Source: Favolaschia claudopus (lineage: Eukaryota > Basidiomycota > Agaricomycetes > Agaricales > Mycenaceae). Taken from it: DNA of 64,000 nucleotides. The notes under the pieces were generated by a model. That model ran no database searches. It was not told where the DNA came from and was given only the letters and a program-made list of their open reading frames with translations. The first letter of the stretch is position 1. Each line of letters begins with the position of its first letter. The position numbers were made by a program, and so were the translations under genes. Below are positions 31,854-44,538 of the stretch, one piece after another. The stretch is from NCBI GenBank assembly GCA_037176885.1, contig JAWWNJ010000010.1, forward strand, positions 620,001 to 684,000, given 5' to 3'.

Positions 31854-34800
31854 ATGTGGGGTGCTCAGCTTGCGACTTTGGCTGTACTGCCAGCAGTATC
31901 TTTCGCAGCTCAAGTTGTGTTCAACCTCGATATGGTGAACGTAGTACTGTCCCCAGACGGTTATCCTCGCGAGTGAGTGAACAATTGGCGATGTAAGCTG
32001 AAGGTCTGACGAACTCCCTTTAGCACGGTTGTTCCCAACGGAACCTTCCCTGGTCCGACGTTCAAAGTCAACAAGGGGGACTCGGTGGTCATTCACACTC
32101 ACAATAAACTGTACGCTTTGACTCTTCACTCTCATTGCAGTGTGGACTTATTTACTTTCAACAGGACGTCGCCAGACATGCGTCGCAGTACCAGTATTGT
32201 ACGTTTCTTTGAGTTCACGACCGATTATCCTCACTGATGATGTCTAGCACTGGCACGGATTCTTCCAAGCGCGCACATCGTCTATGGATGGGCCATCGTA
32301 AGTTGATTTTCATTTTAGCATACACAGGCTATAATCAATTGCTACCAGATTTGTGAGCCAATGTCCGATCGCTCCTCAAGCGTCATTCGACTACGTATGT
32401 TTCGTCTTCGCATCCAGTGACAACCTATCAGTCTCATACCAAATATAGGTGTTTGATACTGCGGGCCAAACGGGAAATTATTGGTATCATTCGCACCTGA
32501 GTACTCAATACTGCGATGGGGCGAGGCACGCGATTTGAATCCTCGCCACTCCAGACTTGCAACTGACATCTCTGCAGAGGAGCTTTCATTGTATACGGTT
32601 CGGAAATTTTTGCAATACGGATTACCGCATTTCTTGACTCATGACACCAGATCCCGATGATCCCCTCGCGCATCTCTAGTAAGAATCTGAAACGCCTCTC
32701 TGTCGGAGAATTGACTTACCTGATACATTCCAGCGACGTCGACGACGGCAAGTATCCATCAAGCACGTTCCCTTGCACTGCCGATCTGACGCGAATTCCG
32801 GATTGTTGCAACAGATTCTACAATTATAACACTCGCCGAATGGTACCGTGAGTCTCTTACAGGTCTATCGAAAGTGCATGACCCGACCGGATGGTGTTTG
32901 TCTGCAGATGTGTTGGCTCCCGCGGGGACAACTAGCTTCTTCAAGACAGGAGTGATCCCGTGGGTTAAATTCTGTTGTCCTGAATATATATGGAACCATT
33001 TATCATGTTGAAATCAGCGTTCAAGACTCCGGACTGATCAACGGCAAAGGGTAAAGCAATTTCCTTCAATCTAATCAATTCAGACAACTAAACAATACCC
33101 GTTTCCGTTGGATAGTCGCTTTGCTCGCGGCCCGCTGGGTTCGTGGACAGAAATATGTCGTGATAGAATATTTCTCATTTGGACTAACCAGTTGACTACG
33201 CGGTAATCACCGTTACGAAGGGGCTGCGATACAGGTGTGTCTGTACATTGCAAATTCGCACAGAGCTGCCCTGTTGATAGGAATATGCTTCCAGATTCCG
33301 TGTTATTTCACTCTCGTGCCGGCCCTTCATGACACTCTCGTTTGACAACCATACTTTCGGTACGTGTCGCGGTCGCACATGGCGGGGTGAACGCTCATCT
33401 CGGATGTTCAGACGTGATTGAACTGGACGGAGTTGAACATGATCCGGTGCCATTCCAGAGAGCAGATGTTTATGCCGGTGAGGAAACTCCCGAACTATCC
33501 ATCTCATTTTATTTTCCCGTTGCAATGTAACAGGTGTTGAGCTGATTTACTTATTTTCGTTTGCATACAGGTCAGCGGCTTTCCGTCGTCTTGCATGCCA
33601 ATCAGAGCGTGGACAACTATTGGGTGCGTTGCGTTTATATCACGGCTTTATCCTGAGGACTCATTTCTCATCCTGGTAGATCCGTGCACCGTAGATATTT
33701 CCTTTTTCTTTCCAACATTTTTTCACTTCAACGAATTCCAGGCCGACCGGAGGTAGCCCGAACAACAATCCTAACTGTGGGTAGTGTCGTATCCATCTGC
33801 GATTCTAGCTTTGCATCGTGACAATTTTACAGTCCAACCTAACCTTACCCTCGCCATTCTCCGCTACGTTGGTGCTCCCGAGGTCGAGCCTAAGACTGTA
33901 GATGTTCCCGGCACCAAGTTGAACGACAGCCTGATGCACCCCATTGCGTCAGAAGGTAGCATTTCTGTCGCTCTGTTTGTAGATAACTGACTCGTATTTT
34001 CAAGGACCTGGAAGCCTTGGTTCGAAGCCGCCTGACTTCGCAAAGGTCCTGAAAATCACGCAGTCGCCGAATTCCCCGTTCTTCGATATCAATGGAATCG
34101 TTCGTCCCCGTCCGTTCAACTTCTATTGTTATTTGATCATTGTTAATGGCTACAGTCCTACCTCTCTCCTTCACTTCCTGTGTTGTTGCAACTGCTCAGT
34201 GGGGCTGGCAAGGTATGAATAGCCAGAGGCAATGACTCCAATCCAGTCTAATTCATCGATAGCCGAACGATTTTCTTCCTTCAGAACAAGTGTATGCTTA
34301 ACTGATCTGAATATGTATACGGAAAATGACATATCCATATTCAGGATCATATTACCCACCAACTCGATCATAGATATCACTATTCCCGGCAACGGATGTT
34401 CGTGCTTCGATTCCTCTGATTTGATTTACTTATTCATTCTCCTCGACAGCCCATCCATTCCATTGTTCGTTCATTCGCTTGTTTACCATGCGACCTATCC
34501 CTAACATGCATCTCGGAACGCAGTACACGGACACAACTTTGACATTGTGCAGGGAGGAACCGATACAGAGCCCAACTACGTTAACCCACCCCGACGCGAT
34601 GTCGTACCTAGTCAGTGGTTCTCTTTCGGATGTCGTCTCACTTGACCTCATTCTTGTTTAGTCCTTGGCCCTGGCGATACGACCTTCCGCTTCTTCAGCG
34701 GAAATCCTGGCGCATGGTTCCTTCACTGGTACGTCGTCCCCTTTTCTTCCCTTACTTGACATCTGATGAACATTCTCCTCCAGCCACATCGGTACTTGAA

Positions 34801-35058
34801 TTCCTTCCTTCCTCTCAGTGATCATGGCTGATCTCGCCCTTCCTCATACTCTGTAGACTATCATCTGGAAGCTGGCCTGGGTAATGATTCTCTCCACGTT
34901 AATTACGTTTAAACGTTAACTTGTAGTGGTTATCCACAGCCGTCGTGTTTGGCGAATCTCCGCCAGACAACATTTCCGGCCCACAATCGCAGATTATTAC
35001 CCCGGATTGGGAGCAACTGTGCCCAAATTACGACGCTCTGGACCCGGAATTCCAGTGA
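31854..35058 (+). CDS. Laccase (multicopper oxidase), about 28 exons
   Basis: Laccases are secreted copper enzymes that oxidise phenols and reduce oxygen to water. Splicing by eye from ATG 31854 to TGA 35056-35058 gives one continuous product except for one unresolved junction at about 34,210-34,350. A signal peptide is likely (MWGAQLATLAVLPAVSFA). The four copper signatures are L1 SIHWHGFFQ, L2 YWYHSHLSTQYCDGARGAF, L3 HPFHLHGHNFDIV and L4 AWFLHCHIDYHLEAGLAVV. Ten residues after the T1 cysteine stands leucine, as in class 2 laccases of medium to high redox potential. The C-terminus is NYDALDPEFQ. Intron density is extreme: exons as short as 15 bases (34449-34463, part of L3) and 8 bases (34784-34791, part of L4) are needed. 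Two introns appear to start with GC (32526 and 32748). All ligands are kept, so the gene is probably functional. Confidence 0.9.
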
Positions 35059-38000
35059 AGCGACGGACGAGTTTCAGACGAACTGTTTAATTTTCATGGT
35101 CTTCATGGGTTCAGATGCCGACTATTACAGTAATGATATGATATATTATAAACTTTCAATTTTTATCAGTTTCGGCCCAGCTTTGCTGCAAAATTGAGAT
35201 ACGTTTCCATTCCCCTGTGCGCTCTACAGACTGTCAGAGCTACTGCGTCTCTGAAAATTGAGTCCATCAACCTCACACGACATTATTCATTCCTGTACCA
35301 CCATGTCGATTTTCAAAATTCTTATATTTCGACTTCTGCGGTCGCAAGGGGGCCCTCAAGACAAACTGGAGAAGTTCCACAATAGAACCCATCCCTCGTT
35401 GGTTGAGCCTCAAGCTCCCGCTGCGCTGCAAGGCCGGGCTCGATACTGGTGTCGGTGGGTGAAAATAAAAAAATAAAGAAATAAAGAAACGAAATAAGGG
35501 AGGGAATTTCAGGGAGATTGCCGGGAACTTTTGACTGCTGTCAAGACGTTCCCTTTTCGGTCACATCTCCGGGTCAGAGTGTAGAAAGGTTTTTCTGTAC
35601 CTTCTATGTGAGAGCTTAATTCTTGAGAATAATCGAGGGAGTTCTAACACTATTTAAGAGTTCATGAACTTTATTAAACCGCTATCTACCCAGCAGCGAG
35701 TTTTCTTTAGACTTTTTTTCTTCCCCGGCAATATACTGACGGAGTTTAAAACAGACGATCCGATGCGGCAGGGCTTGTCAATCACGGACCTTCGCTCCGA
35801 TGATTTCCAAGTCCGAACAATCCGAATCAACATCCCCAAGCCGTTGAACACGGCTCTGCTCTCTCACTTGTTGGGATATATTCAAGGTATAGTCGCTGGC
35901 CTCATGGCTTTAGCTCGCCCTTCGTTTCCCAGTAATTTCGTTCCGAGAGGACTCCGTTTAGCTTGAAATTCAAGTTTAATTTCAAACCTTCTTCAAGTTT
36001 GACCTCCGACTCGGAATCCGAGTCACCGCTTCCAGCAGTGAAGCTGAAGCATGTTATATTCAGCGGCGGGATCCTGAACTCGTTCTGCCTAGCTCAAATA
36101 GCCAGCTATTCAAGATCTAATCAGTACTTGTCGCAGTTTTTCAACTGAGTTGACATTATATGTTTTTCATTGTCTTAATTCTCCTCTCTCGGAGGTCGAC
36201 GTGGAATTGTTTCTAATTTAATTCTACTTGCATTCTGGATCACTATAGGTACCGCTGATCTCCCAGTCTCATATGTGAATGGTAATTTGGCTACTTCAAA
36301 CACTTGCACATTTATCATTGTTGTAGGGCCACGGGAAGACTGCCCCCAATTCCAAAAACTCTTTTTCCTTTGATGTGTTTCTGGTGAGTAGATGAGCTTT
36401 GTTGCCGCTTTGAGTCGTTTCAACGTGCGGAATTTGTGTCAATGCCGCGCAATACAGTACATATTTCAGCTCGAACCCGTTGTTTTTGGAATGTTCTGAA
36501 TTGAAGCAAGGGTGAGATGAGGCAATAAAAGGTCTTATTGTAGGTACTGTAGTGCTGCAGAAGCTGGTTTGTCTCCCAAGCCCGCTGAAATAATTTATTC
36601 TGGCAAGTTTGTTGCGGCCAGTCAGTGGGCGGAGCGGTGGAACCGCGCGGGCCGGCAATTCAAACTCCGCCGGTATCTGGATACTGGTATTTCCCACCGC
36701 CATCAGTATCGAGCCCAAGGCCGCGAAGACACCCTCCTCTGCTCAAGATGAGTACCGCCGCTGTTGTGGGCCGAGGCACCTCAAACTGCGCCGCCGTATG
36801 GCCCCCGCACTCCTCAAGTCCTCCCCCCAGCGCTTGAGCCCACTGCTCCCACAGCGCTTCAAAAGCGTGAAGATCAAGATGCGGCGGAAGACGCCATCCT
36901 TTCAAGAAAACTTCACCAATGGCCGAGGCACCTCAAGCTGCGGCGCCGCTCTGGCCTCTGCACTCCTCAAGCCCTCATGCAGTGCCGTTTACTTCCATCC
37001 AGTATTGGATGATTCCGACTCACCACGCTTGTCGTCACCGTACCCCCTGCCCATATGGCCATCAAGCAGCGCCTTCAAGCCCATTGCCGAATCAATACAT
37101 CCATCACTCCCGCTGTGGATGGTGCGACCTCTGGCGAAGCCTTCAAGCTGTATCAAGAGTCTTCGGTGGCGTCCTCAAGCACAAAGTGGGCAGCGGGGGC
37201 GCACAGCGCATCGACGAAAGCTTTGCTGGCACTGCGCTTAGCAACCGGAGTTCCCGGGTCGTTACCCGACCCAACCCGGGCACTGTTCGGGGCCGTGCCG
37301 CCGTATTCCACCGTGTGGATTTGTCGAGCGGTGATTTCATTGTCGCCACTCGCTCGCCTCCGTGTCCGCGCTCAAGTTCAAGTCGTTCAAGCTCAAATCT
37401 AAGCGCCTTTACACGTCAAGCCTTTTCCTTTCTATTACCAATCTCTGGCCAACGCCAGCCCAGAAGTCCGTGGGCTCGTTTCTTTGCGAAATGGGATGGT
37501 GCGCATGCACACTGCAAAGGGACGACATGCGACAGCGTCGGTGTACTGGTGGACACCGGGGATTTTTACCTGGGAAGAGGGAACTCGACCCAGGTCCCAC
37601 AGGGTTTTAACCGGAGGTCCCGCCATTCCAACGGCCGGCCAGTTTTCACCGATTGCCAGCGTCTTGTGTGATCAAACCCCTGGAATTTGTGTGTGCTCGG
37701 TTGACAGTTTGTAGCGATATGTGGAGATAGCCACCTCTACATTTAACTACTTATTTGTTTTCCGTAAACTCGTTGTTCAGGCATTTGGACCACGCGAGTA
37801 TAATATATTCCCCCCCCCCCCCCGATGGCACGATGGCCACCGGATCAAACTCATGCATTTGCCAGATATTCATTTCGTGATTTATAGGTGTCTACGAACG
37901 AGGAGGGGGAGAAATAAGGCAAACCAGGCATCCCCAGTAATTGCGAGGATCGAGCATAAAGAGATTTACAATATTTGACGGGACTGGAACATGGAAAATC

Positions 38001-38220
38001 GAACCCGCAAACTTTATTGATTGAGAAATTCTGTCACCGCAAGAGCTACTTCGTTTGCGAAAAAAAGACAGTAGTACATCAGGTTTAGTTAAAAACTGTT
38101 GATTACATCCTACCGCTGTGTATCAACAAAGATTTGCCGCAAGACCAGCGACGACTTACCGTACGCCACCTATGCGTCGCCTCCAAAGAACGATATATAA
38201 TTCGAAACTAGTGAAGGGGG
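35059..38220. other. Region without supported genes
   Basis: Overlapping open frames at 36.6-37.7 kb are Pro/Ser/Ala-rich in all three forward frames, a sign of GC-rich low-complexity DNA and not of coding. A C15-like run lies at about 37,811. One internal duplication is listed separately. Confidence 0.5.
36769..36978 (+). repeat. Duplicated segment of about 55 bases (copies at about 36,769 and 36,922)
   Basis: Both copies share GGCCGAGGCACCTCAA(A/G)CTGC and CTCTGCACTCCTCAAG-like continuations, differing at several positions and lying about 150 bases apart in the same direction. Confidence 0.6.
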
Positions 38221-39368
38221 TCAGTCATTGGTTCCACAAAGAAAATTCGGCCCATTACTCACTCTTTGGTGCTTGACTACTATAGGTAGAACTTTCCCGA
38301 TCGATTCCGCCATCTCTTTCGCGCTCGGCGAGACTTCGAATTCGACAATAAGCGCCGATGAAGCCACCAGGAGTGCCGACAAAGTACGCTCCAATGCCGC
38401 ATGTTGTGGCTCATCGTAATCTGAGCCTACGTTGACCACGATGGTGTGAATTCGATGCGGCGGCGAGATGGTTGCGAGAGTATCAACGACGCTGCGCCAG
38501 CTATTCGTGACGAGAGCGAGGCGTACAATACGAAGATTCTTGAAACGCGTTAAATCGAGACCTGTTGGCTGTTGTGAAATGGGGGGTGAGATAGATTCAA
38601 ACCGCTCAAAATATGGCTCACACATAATTCGACGTCCAGGAACTCAATTGTTTTCTCGGCGGCAAGCGGTAAATTGCCCCAGTGATTCGATCCCATACTG
38701 TAATAGACAAGAGCTTTCAAATTCGACAGATCGAGTGGGTGGATATCCTTTTGTGGGAACGAGAGATCGAAGGCTAGGGATGTGAGCTGGATCGCCGGCA
38801 ATTTCGCGAGACGTTTTTTAGACTTCGCATCTTCGTCGTCCTCCTCCTGACCGGCGTCCTCTCCATCTCCGTCGAACGACTCGCATGTCACAGAAAGATG
38901 TCGGAGGGTGGGACAGAGCGCGATGAACGGAACACAAGAGGAAAAGGTGTCGTCCGTTATGAGCGACAGTGTACGCATGGTGGGTATCGACAGTAGGGGT
39001 TGGTACTGTTTTGCCGATTCCTTGGGATCCTCGACGTCCACCGTGAGTGTATCGAGATTCGGAAAAGGAACGTTACAAAGACGGTCGATTACAGACGGCT
39101 CGAGCTCGGCCTCATCAATATAGAGCTCGCGGACGTGGTGCAGTAGATGAGGAGAGTCCGTTAATACGTTGCAGAATTGTAGTGCCACTCCATCGGCGTA
39201 AGAAAACGACCCCTTTGTTTCGTGCGGGACGCGGAAAAGACGTGATTGTGCCGGGTCGACCCATGAGCGTGCTACGAGGGCGCAGCTGAGGAGGTCTGTC
39301 GTGGTGGAGAGAGAGCCAATGCAAAGATCTAGTAGCTCTTGTATCTGCAGAGGATTTCTAGAGTCCAT
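38221..39368 (-). CDS. F-box-like protein with leucine-rich C-terminal part
   Basis: Exon 1 (38624-39368) and exon 2 (38221-38561) join over a 62-base intron to 361 residues. The start ATG at 39368 (MDSRNPLQIQELLDLCIGSL) puts the degenerate F-box directly at the N-terminus: LQIQELLDLCIGSLSTTTDL, LLSCALVARSWVDPAQSRLF. Leucine-rich repeat-like strands follow (FPNLDTLTVDVED, MRTLSLITDD, LRHLSVTCES, KNLRIVRLALVTNSWRS), interrupted by an acidic, lysine-rich loop (GQEEDDEDAKSKKR). Such proteins are very numerous in Agaricomycetes and may serve as substrate adaptors of SCF ubiquitin ligases. The substrate is unknown. An upstream in-frame ATG at 39491 is possible but adds no family-like sequence. Confidence 0.8.
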
Positions 39369-39689
39369 TCCATGGAGGGAGTTGGTAAGAGAGACGAGGA
39401 TTGCACAGCTTTCTTGATGAACGTGATGGTAACTGATGCCGTGGTTGGCCGAAGAAAAAGAAATCCTTGGATAGGAGCCGTAGCAGAACATGTTCTGACA
39501 GAGAAAGATTGTGCGAGGAGTGAAAATTAATTTGCTTTCTCTAGATCTAGTACTACGATACCGGTGCTTAGTTCTCGCCAGTTTCGTCTAACAAGTTTTC
39601 TCGGTATCTTTATGACGCGGCTTCCGTCATCAATCCAAATTCACTGGCATTCCTTGAGACCAAATGCTTATCCGAATTGAAGAAGACCA

Positions 39690-40000
39690 TCAGCAAGACG
39701 AGACGGAGAGACGTAGTCTATCGGACGAATATGAACCAAGACGAGACCAAACGAGACGCCAGCGGTCAAACGACCTAAATTTAGATCATTAGACGAGACG
39801 AGACGAAATTGGCATGAGACCAAACCTTGTTGTATATCCGGCCACGGAGACAGCTCGCTCGAGACCAGACTAAACGTGAAGACGAGCCGAGGCATGAAAG
39901 ACGGAAGACGGAGAGGAATGAGCGTGGTGCAGAGACGAAAGACGAGAGTCAGACGATAGACGCTGTCTGAAGGGAGCGTGGTTATAAGACGAGATGACTC
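39690..40000. repeat. Stretch enriched in degenerate GACGAGAC motifs
   Basis: GACGAGAC or close variants (AGACGAGAC, GAGACGAGACGA, AAGACGAGA) recur about ten times in 300 bases without a fixed period. It looks like a decayed satellite or a biased composition tract. Confidence 0.5.
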
Positions 40001-40913
40001 GAGCGAAAGGTATCTCTGTCTTTCCCGCCCACTACCCATTCCACCACCCACAAGCTTGCTGCGCTCACCCACCCACACAAACATCCCCCCATTCTAACAT
40101 AGCGCGCCAGTCTTGCCAATTCGATTCAGTCACCAATAGTCTTATCCCCCTCCAAATCACGTTCTGGAAGCAATGGGCAGAACCATTCACACAACCTCGG
40201 GCTCTCGACCTGCTATCGGAGGGGTGGCAGGCTCGAGACCCTTAGGGAAGCACAGTCCCTCTGAATCGCAGACGTCGCTACGAAGCCTTCGCTCGCCAGT
40301 ACCGAGAGTAGCGACGAATTCGTGCCCGAAACGAGAGCAGATGACAAGGATCGGGGTGGGGCGATAGGTGCACGCTGCATAAAGGAGAGAAATTCGCTGT
40401 CGGGGCGAGGCGAGAAACAACGCCGCCCCAGTGCATCCGCGTGGAGGAAAACCGTGCGTCTGGTCGAAAACATGGATTTCGAGCCGAGGCGATCCAACTT
40501 CACTGCATAATGATGAAGAGCACAAGAGACTCAGCAAAATTCCTGCAGGAAAGAGGCATGCGAAGGAGTCACACAAACGCCGCAGAAATCGGTAGAATAA
40601 GGGCTAGGTATTCGGATGTGATACTCGCAGGGGGGAAGATATGATTTCACTGCTAGTTTCGATGCCACAGCGTCTATACAGTCGAAAATTCGGAATAACC
40701 GATCACCAGAGACACCGGATTTCAATGGTGAAAAGAACATCGTATCCAGCCAGTATCCAGCCGAGTTTTGAGTTGGTTTTGAGTCATTCCGAGTCTGCGA
40801 GAAATTTGCGTGTGGGAGGAGGAAGAGCGCGAAGACGATGGGCGAACAATCCAAAGGAGTCAGAGCAATCCAAGGGCTTTTGAAAGCCGAGGAGAAATAG
40901 CGGGGACCCGCTC

Positions 40914-40953
40914 GGTGGACTGCAGACTCGAATGGTGGACTGCAGACTCGAAT
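40914..40953 (+). repeat. 20-base tandem duplication
   Basis: GGTGGACTGCAGACTCGAAT occurs twice in direct succession, without a mismatch. Confidence 0.9.
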
Positions 40954-41107
40954 GGCGGTAAGGAGAGAAGAACACGTGTGACTTTCTCCTTCCAGAAGCA
41001 AATGCCAAACAAGACCAAAAGACGCGTCTTGTCACGCTGTGACATATCGCGTCTTTGTTCCTTACCGCCACAATCCACCTACCTTCGCATCCCGCTCTCC
41101 CGTAACA

Positions 41108-41704
41108 ATGCCCGCCTATCGCTCTAAGATGTGCTGCGCGTACCTGAATGACGACCTCCTCACCAAACGCCCTCGAGCCCCTCGCCCCAAGAAAATTCTG
41201 ACGGCCGAGGAAAAAGAGGAAGCTAAAGTCAAACGCGCGGCGAACAAAGCCCTCAAGGAGAGACGCGTCGCTTGGGAAGCTACCCTACCCACCCCACTGA
41301 AAGAGGATCCCAATTTCCGGCACCGTGAAGGCACACTCGTGCGCGTTTATCTCGTCTTGTCTGTGAATGCCACTTACTCGAATTTCATCAAGCTCACGTT
41401 CAAAAAAGACGCCATGAAATGCTTTGGCCTCACGGAGCGTGAAGTAGCGACCGTGCGCTACGAGCCTGCTCGATACTCCATAAAACAGTACTACGCGCTG
41501 GCCGACGTCCAAGCGTTGCATCAGCGCAAATTCGCTGCGGGCGCCTTGCTGTCAGCTGAGCTCAAAGGTACGCTTCGCGTGCTAGAATGCTTGAGCAGTG
41601 GTGGCCATCGAGGGAAATCCAATTGGGACTACATATACGACGGAGATGCTCGTTTGTGGAAGGGTCCGAAAAAGGCGAAGGGTAGTTTGCGTTATGTTAT
41701 TTGA
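41108..41704 (+). CDS. Basic 198-residue protein with an XPA C-terminal-like region
   Basis: A single exon runs from ATG 41108 to TGA 41702-41704. The N-terminal half is highly charged and basic (PRPKKILTAEEKEEAKVKRA, NKALKERRVAWEATLPTPL). Residues about 100-150, KLTFKKDAMKCFGLTEREVA followed by YSIKQYYALADVQALHQRKF, resemble the winged-helix-like region of XPA C-terminal domains, in which a KxDA..xxGL turn precedes the second helix. The rest, GHRGKSNWDYIYDGDARLWK, is unknown to me. XPA itself is a DNA-damage recognition protein, but no zinc finger is seen here, so a role in repair is not claimed. Codon quality and the intact frame support a real gene. Confidence 0.65.
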   Translation: MPAYRSKMCCAYLNDDLLTKRPRAPRPKKILTAEEKEEAKVKRAANKALKERRVAWEATLPTPLKEDPNFRHREGTLVRVYLVLSVNATYSNFIKLTFKKDAMKCFGLTEREVATVRYEPARYSIKQYYALADVQALHQRKFAAGALLSAELKGTLRVLECLSSGGHRGKSNWDYIYDGDARLWKGPKKAKGSLRYVI

Positions 41705-41938
41705 GGTGGTGGTAACAAGGCGCGTACCATATTCCGCTCATATTTTTTCAGTTTCTCAATCCTGCTTTGCTTTTTCAATCAGCCACACCCCTACAATTAT
41801 AAGTGCATCGTATACCGACATTGTCAATATCTTCGCATAATTATCTTGCATCCTTCTTGTATTCAAATAAAACTGATCATTCTTGAGCATACTCATGTTC
41901 AATCGGAACCAAATTTGAGTGACCAACGAACTCAGAAT

Positions 41939-44188
41939 TCATTCAGAAGTCGACTGCGAGTCTGTCCATGCAACCGGCCCACGTTTCCGGAGCGTCAATT
42001 GGATTTGATGTAACGTCTCTTTGAGAGACGCAAATTCGTGTTCCAAATTCCTCAACCGATCGCGATCTGTAGATTGTGTTTCCTTATCGGTTTCCGAGAG
42101 AAGAGGCGCTGCGGACCATTCAGTTTCTCGCACTCAATATCAACGCCACTCACCATCCATGCATACCTCCCCCACCGAAAGGGTTTCCTGCTTCTCAGGA
42201 TCTGGGACGGCTAGGCTCTTGTGATCTGAGGAAAATCGGCCCATATCAATATCTTCGTCGTTCGTACCTTCACAACGAGGATCGGATCACTGACCAGAAT
42301 ACATCTTTGCAAGCGCCCCCGCGACTAGCGAGAAAATGGTCCATATCGACGAAAGCATCGCAAATGTCGCCACAAAGATGCTAGTGATAGCGGAACCGAG
42401 TGGCTTCAGTCTCGGTACGGTGCGGGAGTATTCCATGACTGGAACTCGGTCTGTGGTATTGTAATAATCGACCATATCCTTCCATTGAGCGAGAACAGTT
42501 TTGTTCGTGGTGGAGGCGCGGGCGTTTGTGATTGTATCGAAGCTCATTGCAACGGACTTGAAAGCAGCTGGCTTGAATATCGAGATAATGCTGTCATTGA
42601 ACATCTGCGGAGAGGCGAATATCTGATTGGGAAGAATGACGCCGAGTTCCAGCCGGAGAGTATGGAAGAGGGTTTGGTAAACATTTTGAACAATTGTTGA
42701 CATGGTTAGTTGAAGTTGGGTGTCGTTATTATAGCGGGGAAATAAAGCATTGGCAGAATCGTTGTCGTCAGTATGGACATATGGCTCGAGTGAATCGGTG
42801 AAGGAGAAAGTTCCCTCTGGCCAAACATTCTTGGATCCGGGCTGGGAAAGGTCCGCTGAACACGCGCTATTGAATGGCGCCTGGTTGATTCGAACGGGTT
42901 GATTGTCAGGGCAACCAGAGTCTGAGCTTGTGTGACAAGTCGAGTTCGCAACTACCGTGCAGGCGAACCAAAATTCCGTGTTAATTTCTGGTTCGGCGTT
43001 CCAGGGTTGGTCAAAAACTAACAATGTATTGTGAATTCGCTCCCTTCCTGGGTGATGATAATAACTGACCCATTATCCAATCAAAGAGCGCAGACTCCTT
43101 GCGTGAATATAAGCGGGGTTGGCTTCAATTTCAGTTGATAACACACACAAAATCAGATGTCATCCCCGCCAGCATATCTTCCGCTGGGTTGCTTGAGAGG
43201 ATTGGCGGATCAGAGTCAGCAGTGTTCATATCCAAGCTGCAAGTAAATGTTGTCTGTGGAGTGTGGCACAGAACAGCAGCAGAAATCTGAGTAGTGCAAA
43301 TCAGCACGATGAATTTCAGCCTGAAATGAATGTGACCTCGGCGGAGGCAGTTCTTATGACGAAGCTTGAATTTGACACGGTGATAGAAATGTGATAGGAA
43401 ATTGTCATGTTCATCTTGTTCACCAGTCGGTTTAGAATCGTAACTTTGAAAGATTGGAGGAGAACACACCACATCACAAGCTTCGGAAAACGGGTTGTTG
43501 GAGTACGCGAAGGTTGATACAGGGTCGTTTTCGTTGCTGTTATCCACTGCGTCGAGGATCTTGAAGCGGAACATAGAGCCATTCAGGGCTATGGTGCTAC
43601 CCACCGCCAGGACCTGGGGCGTGAAAGAGACTTTGGGTATTTGAAGAAATGATGGAAGCCAGTTGCTCATCGGAAGAGCAGGAATTGTATCGTTGGGACG
43701 ATACGTCAACTCCTGTATAAATTCGTACGCAGAGAGAGGAACTGTAAAGAATGAAAGTAGAGTACTAGTCAGTACCGTTCAGCAGTGTAATCAGACGCAC
43801 TGTTTATGCAGACTAAGCCACTGGTGAGAAACGCGAAGAAAAGGATGATCAGAGGCGTCGTCCAGCGTCCCGGATAAGCTAGCTCGGATAGTGAGATACA
43901 AGCCCATTGAGACCAAGTAGCCAGAACATACGCTGCGGGGGCAATGGACTGTAGCCAAGGCGAAAAGATGTGAAGGCATGAAAAAGGGACGAGAACATTA
44001 GGGCAGTACACTGCCGTTTGGATGTCGGTGGCCCTAATTAAAGAGGTTGAGTACTTATCTGCACCGCATCCTGATTGGTGACACTCAGATGGCACTCTGT
44101 TCGCTTCCGATCGGCAAAATTTGGAAAGCGACGACGTAATCAGGAGGTAAAGTGGGTATAACCGTCGTGAAATGGGTCGTTTGTGCAT
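41939..44188 (-). CDS. Membrane protein with N-glycosylated ectodomain (multi-exon, unknown function)
   Basis: The start ATG at 44188 (MHKRPISRRLYPLYLLITSS) gives a first hydrophobic segment, and more hydrophobic segments follow (WTTPLIILFFAFLTSGLVCI). The middle exons encode a large cysteine-bearing region with many N-x-S/T sites (NDTIPALP, LNGSMFR, NSTCHTSS, NDTQLQLT, NKTVLAQW). A C-terminal membrane segment (LGSAITSIFVATFAMLSSIW) is followed by a cytosolic tail. The exon at 41939-42133 (DRLRNLEHEFASLKETLHQI) would add a coiled-coil tail. The intron near 43,740-43,800 is clear; those near 43,020-43,140 and 42,130-42,300 are only approximate, so the end of the protein is uncertain. The layout of N-terminal segment, ectodomain, C-terminal segment and tail is common in Agaricomycete orphan membrane proteins. 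Confidence 0.6.
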
Positions 44189-44538
44189 GGGAATCAGATG
44201 CAATGTCTCAGCTCTAGGGCAGAAGCTGGAGGCAAAAGTGAGAATCAGTGAGATGGCATCGAAATTGAAGAATCAGTACTCATTGAACTGGCGTTCCTAG
44301 CTGATTTCAGAGCGTCTGCTTGCAATTTTCCGTTCGGTTCGGTCGAACGCCCTCGATTGAGCTTGTATATCAAGATACGTACCCATCATCGGCTTGAAAT
44401 CATTCATTCGGGTTTCTTCAGAAACCGGATCTGATTCGTCATCGAAGGTTCGCCCTCAGATTATTCAAGTCAAGTGTACACCATGCAGCGCGTCAATAGC
44501 TGAGACCGGGACTATAACAACAAATTCTCGTTACCAAA

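Larger units (their letters stand above)
39369..41107. other. Intergenic region with short repeats
   Basis: No coding region is supported. A GACGAGAC-rich stretch (39,690-40,000) and a 20-base tandem duplication (40914-40953) are listed separately. The right end is the promoter of the gene at 41108. Confidence 0.5.

Noticed and set aside
36609..37671. Long overlapping frames of 210 and 250 residues
   Set aside because: All three forward frames are open and Pro/Ser/Arg-rich with an internal duplication; no motif or splice logic supports coding.
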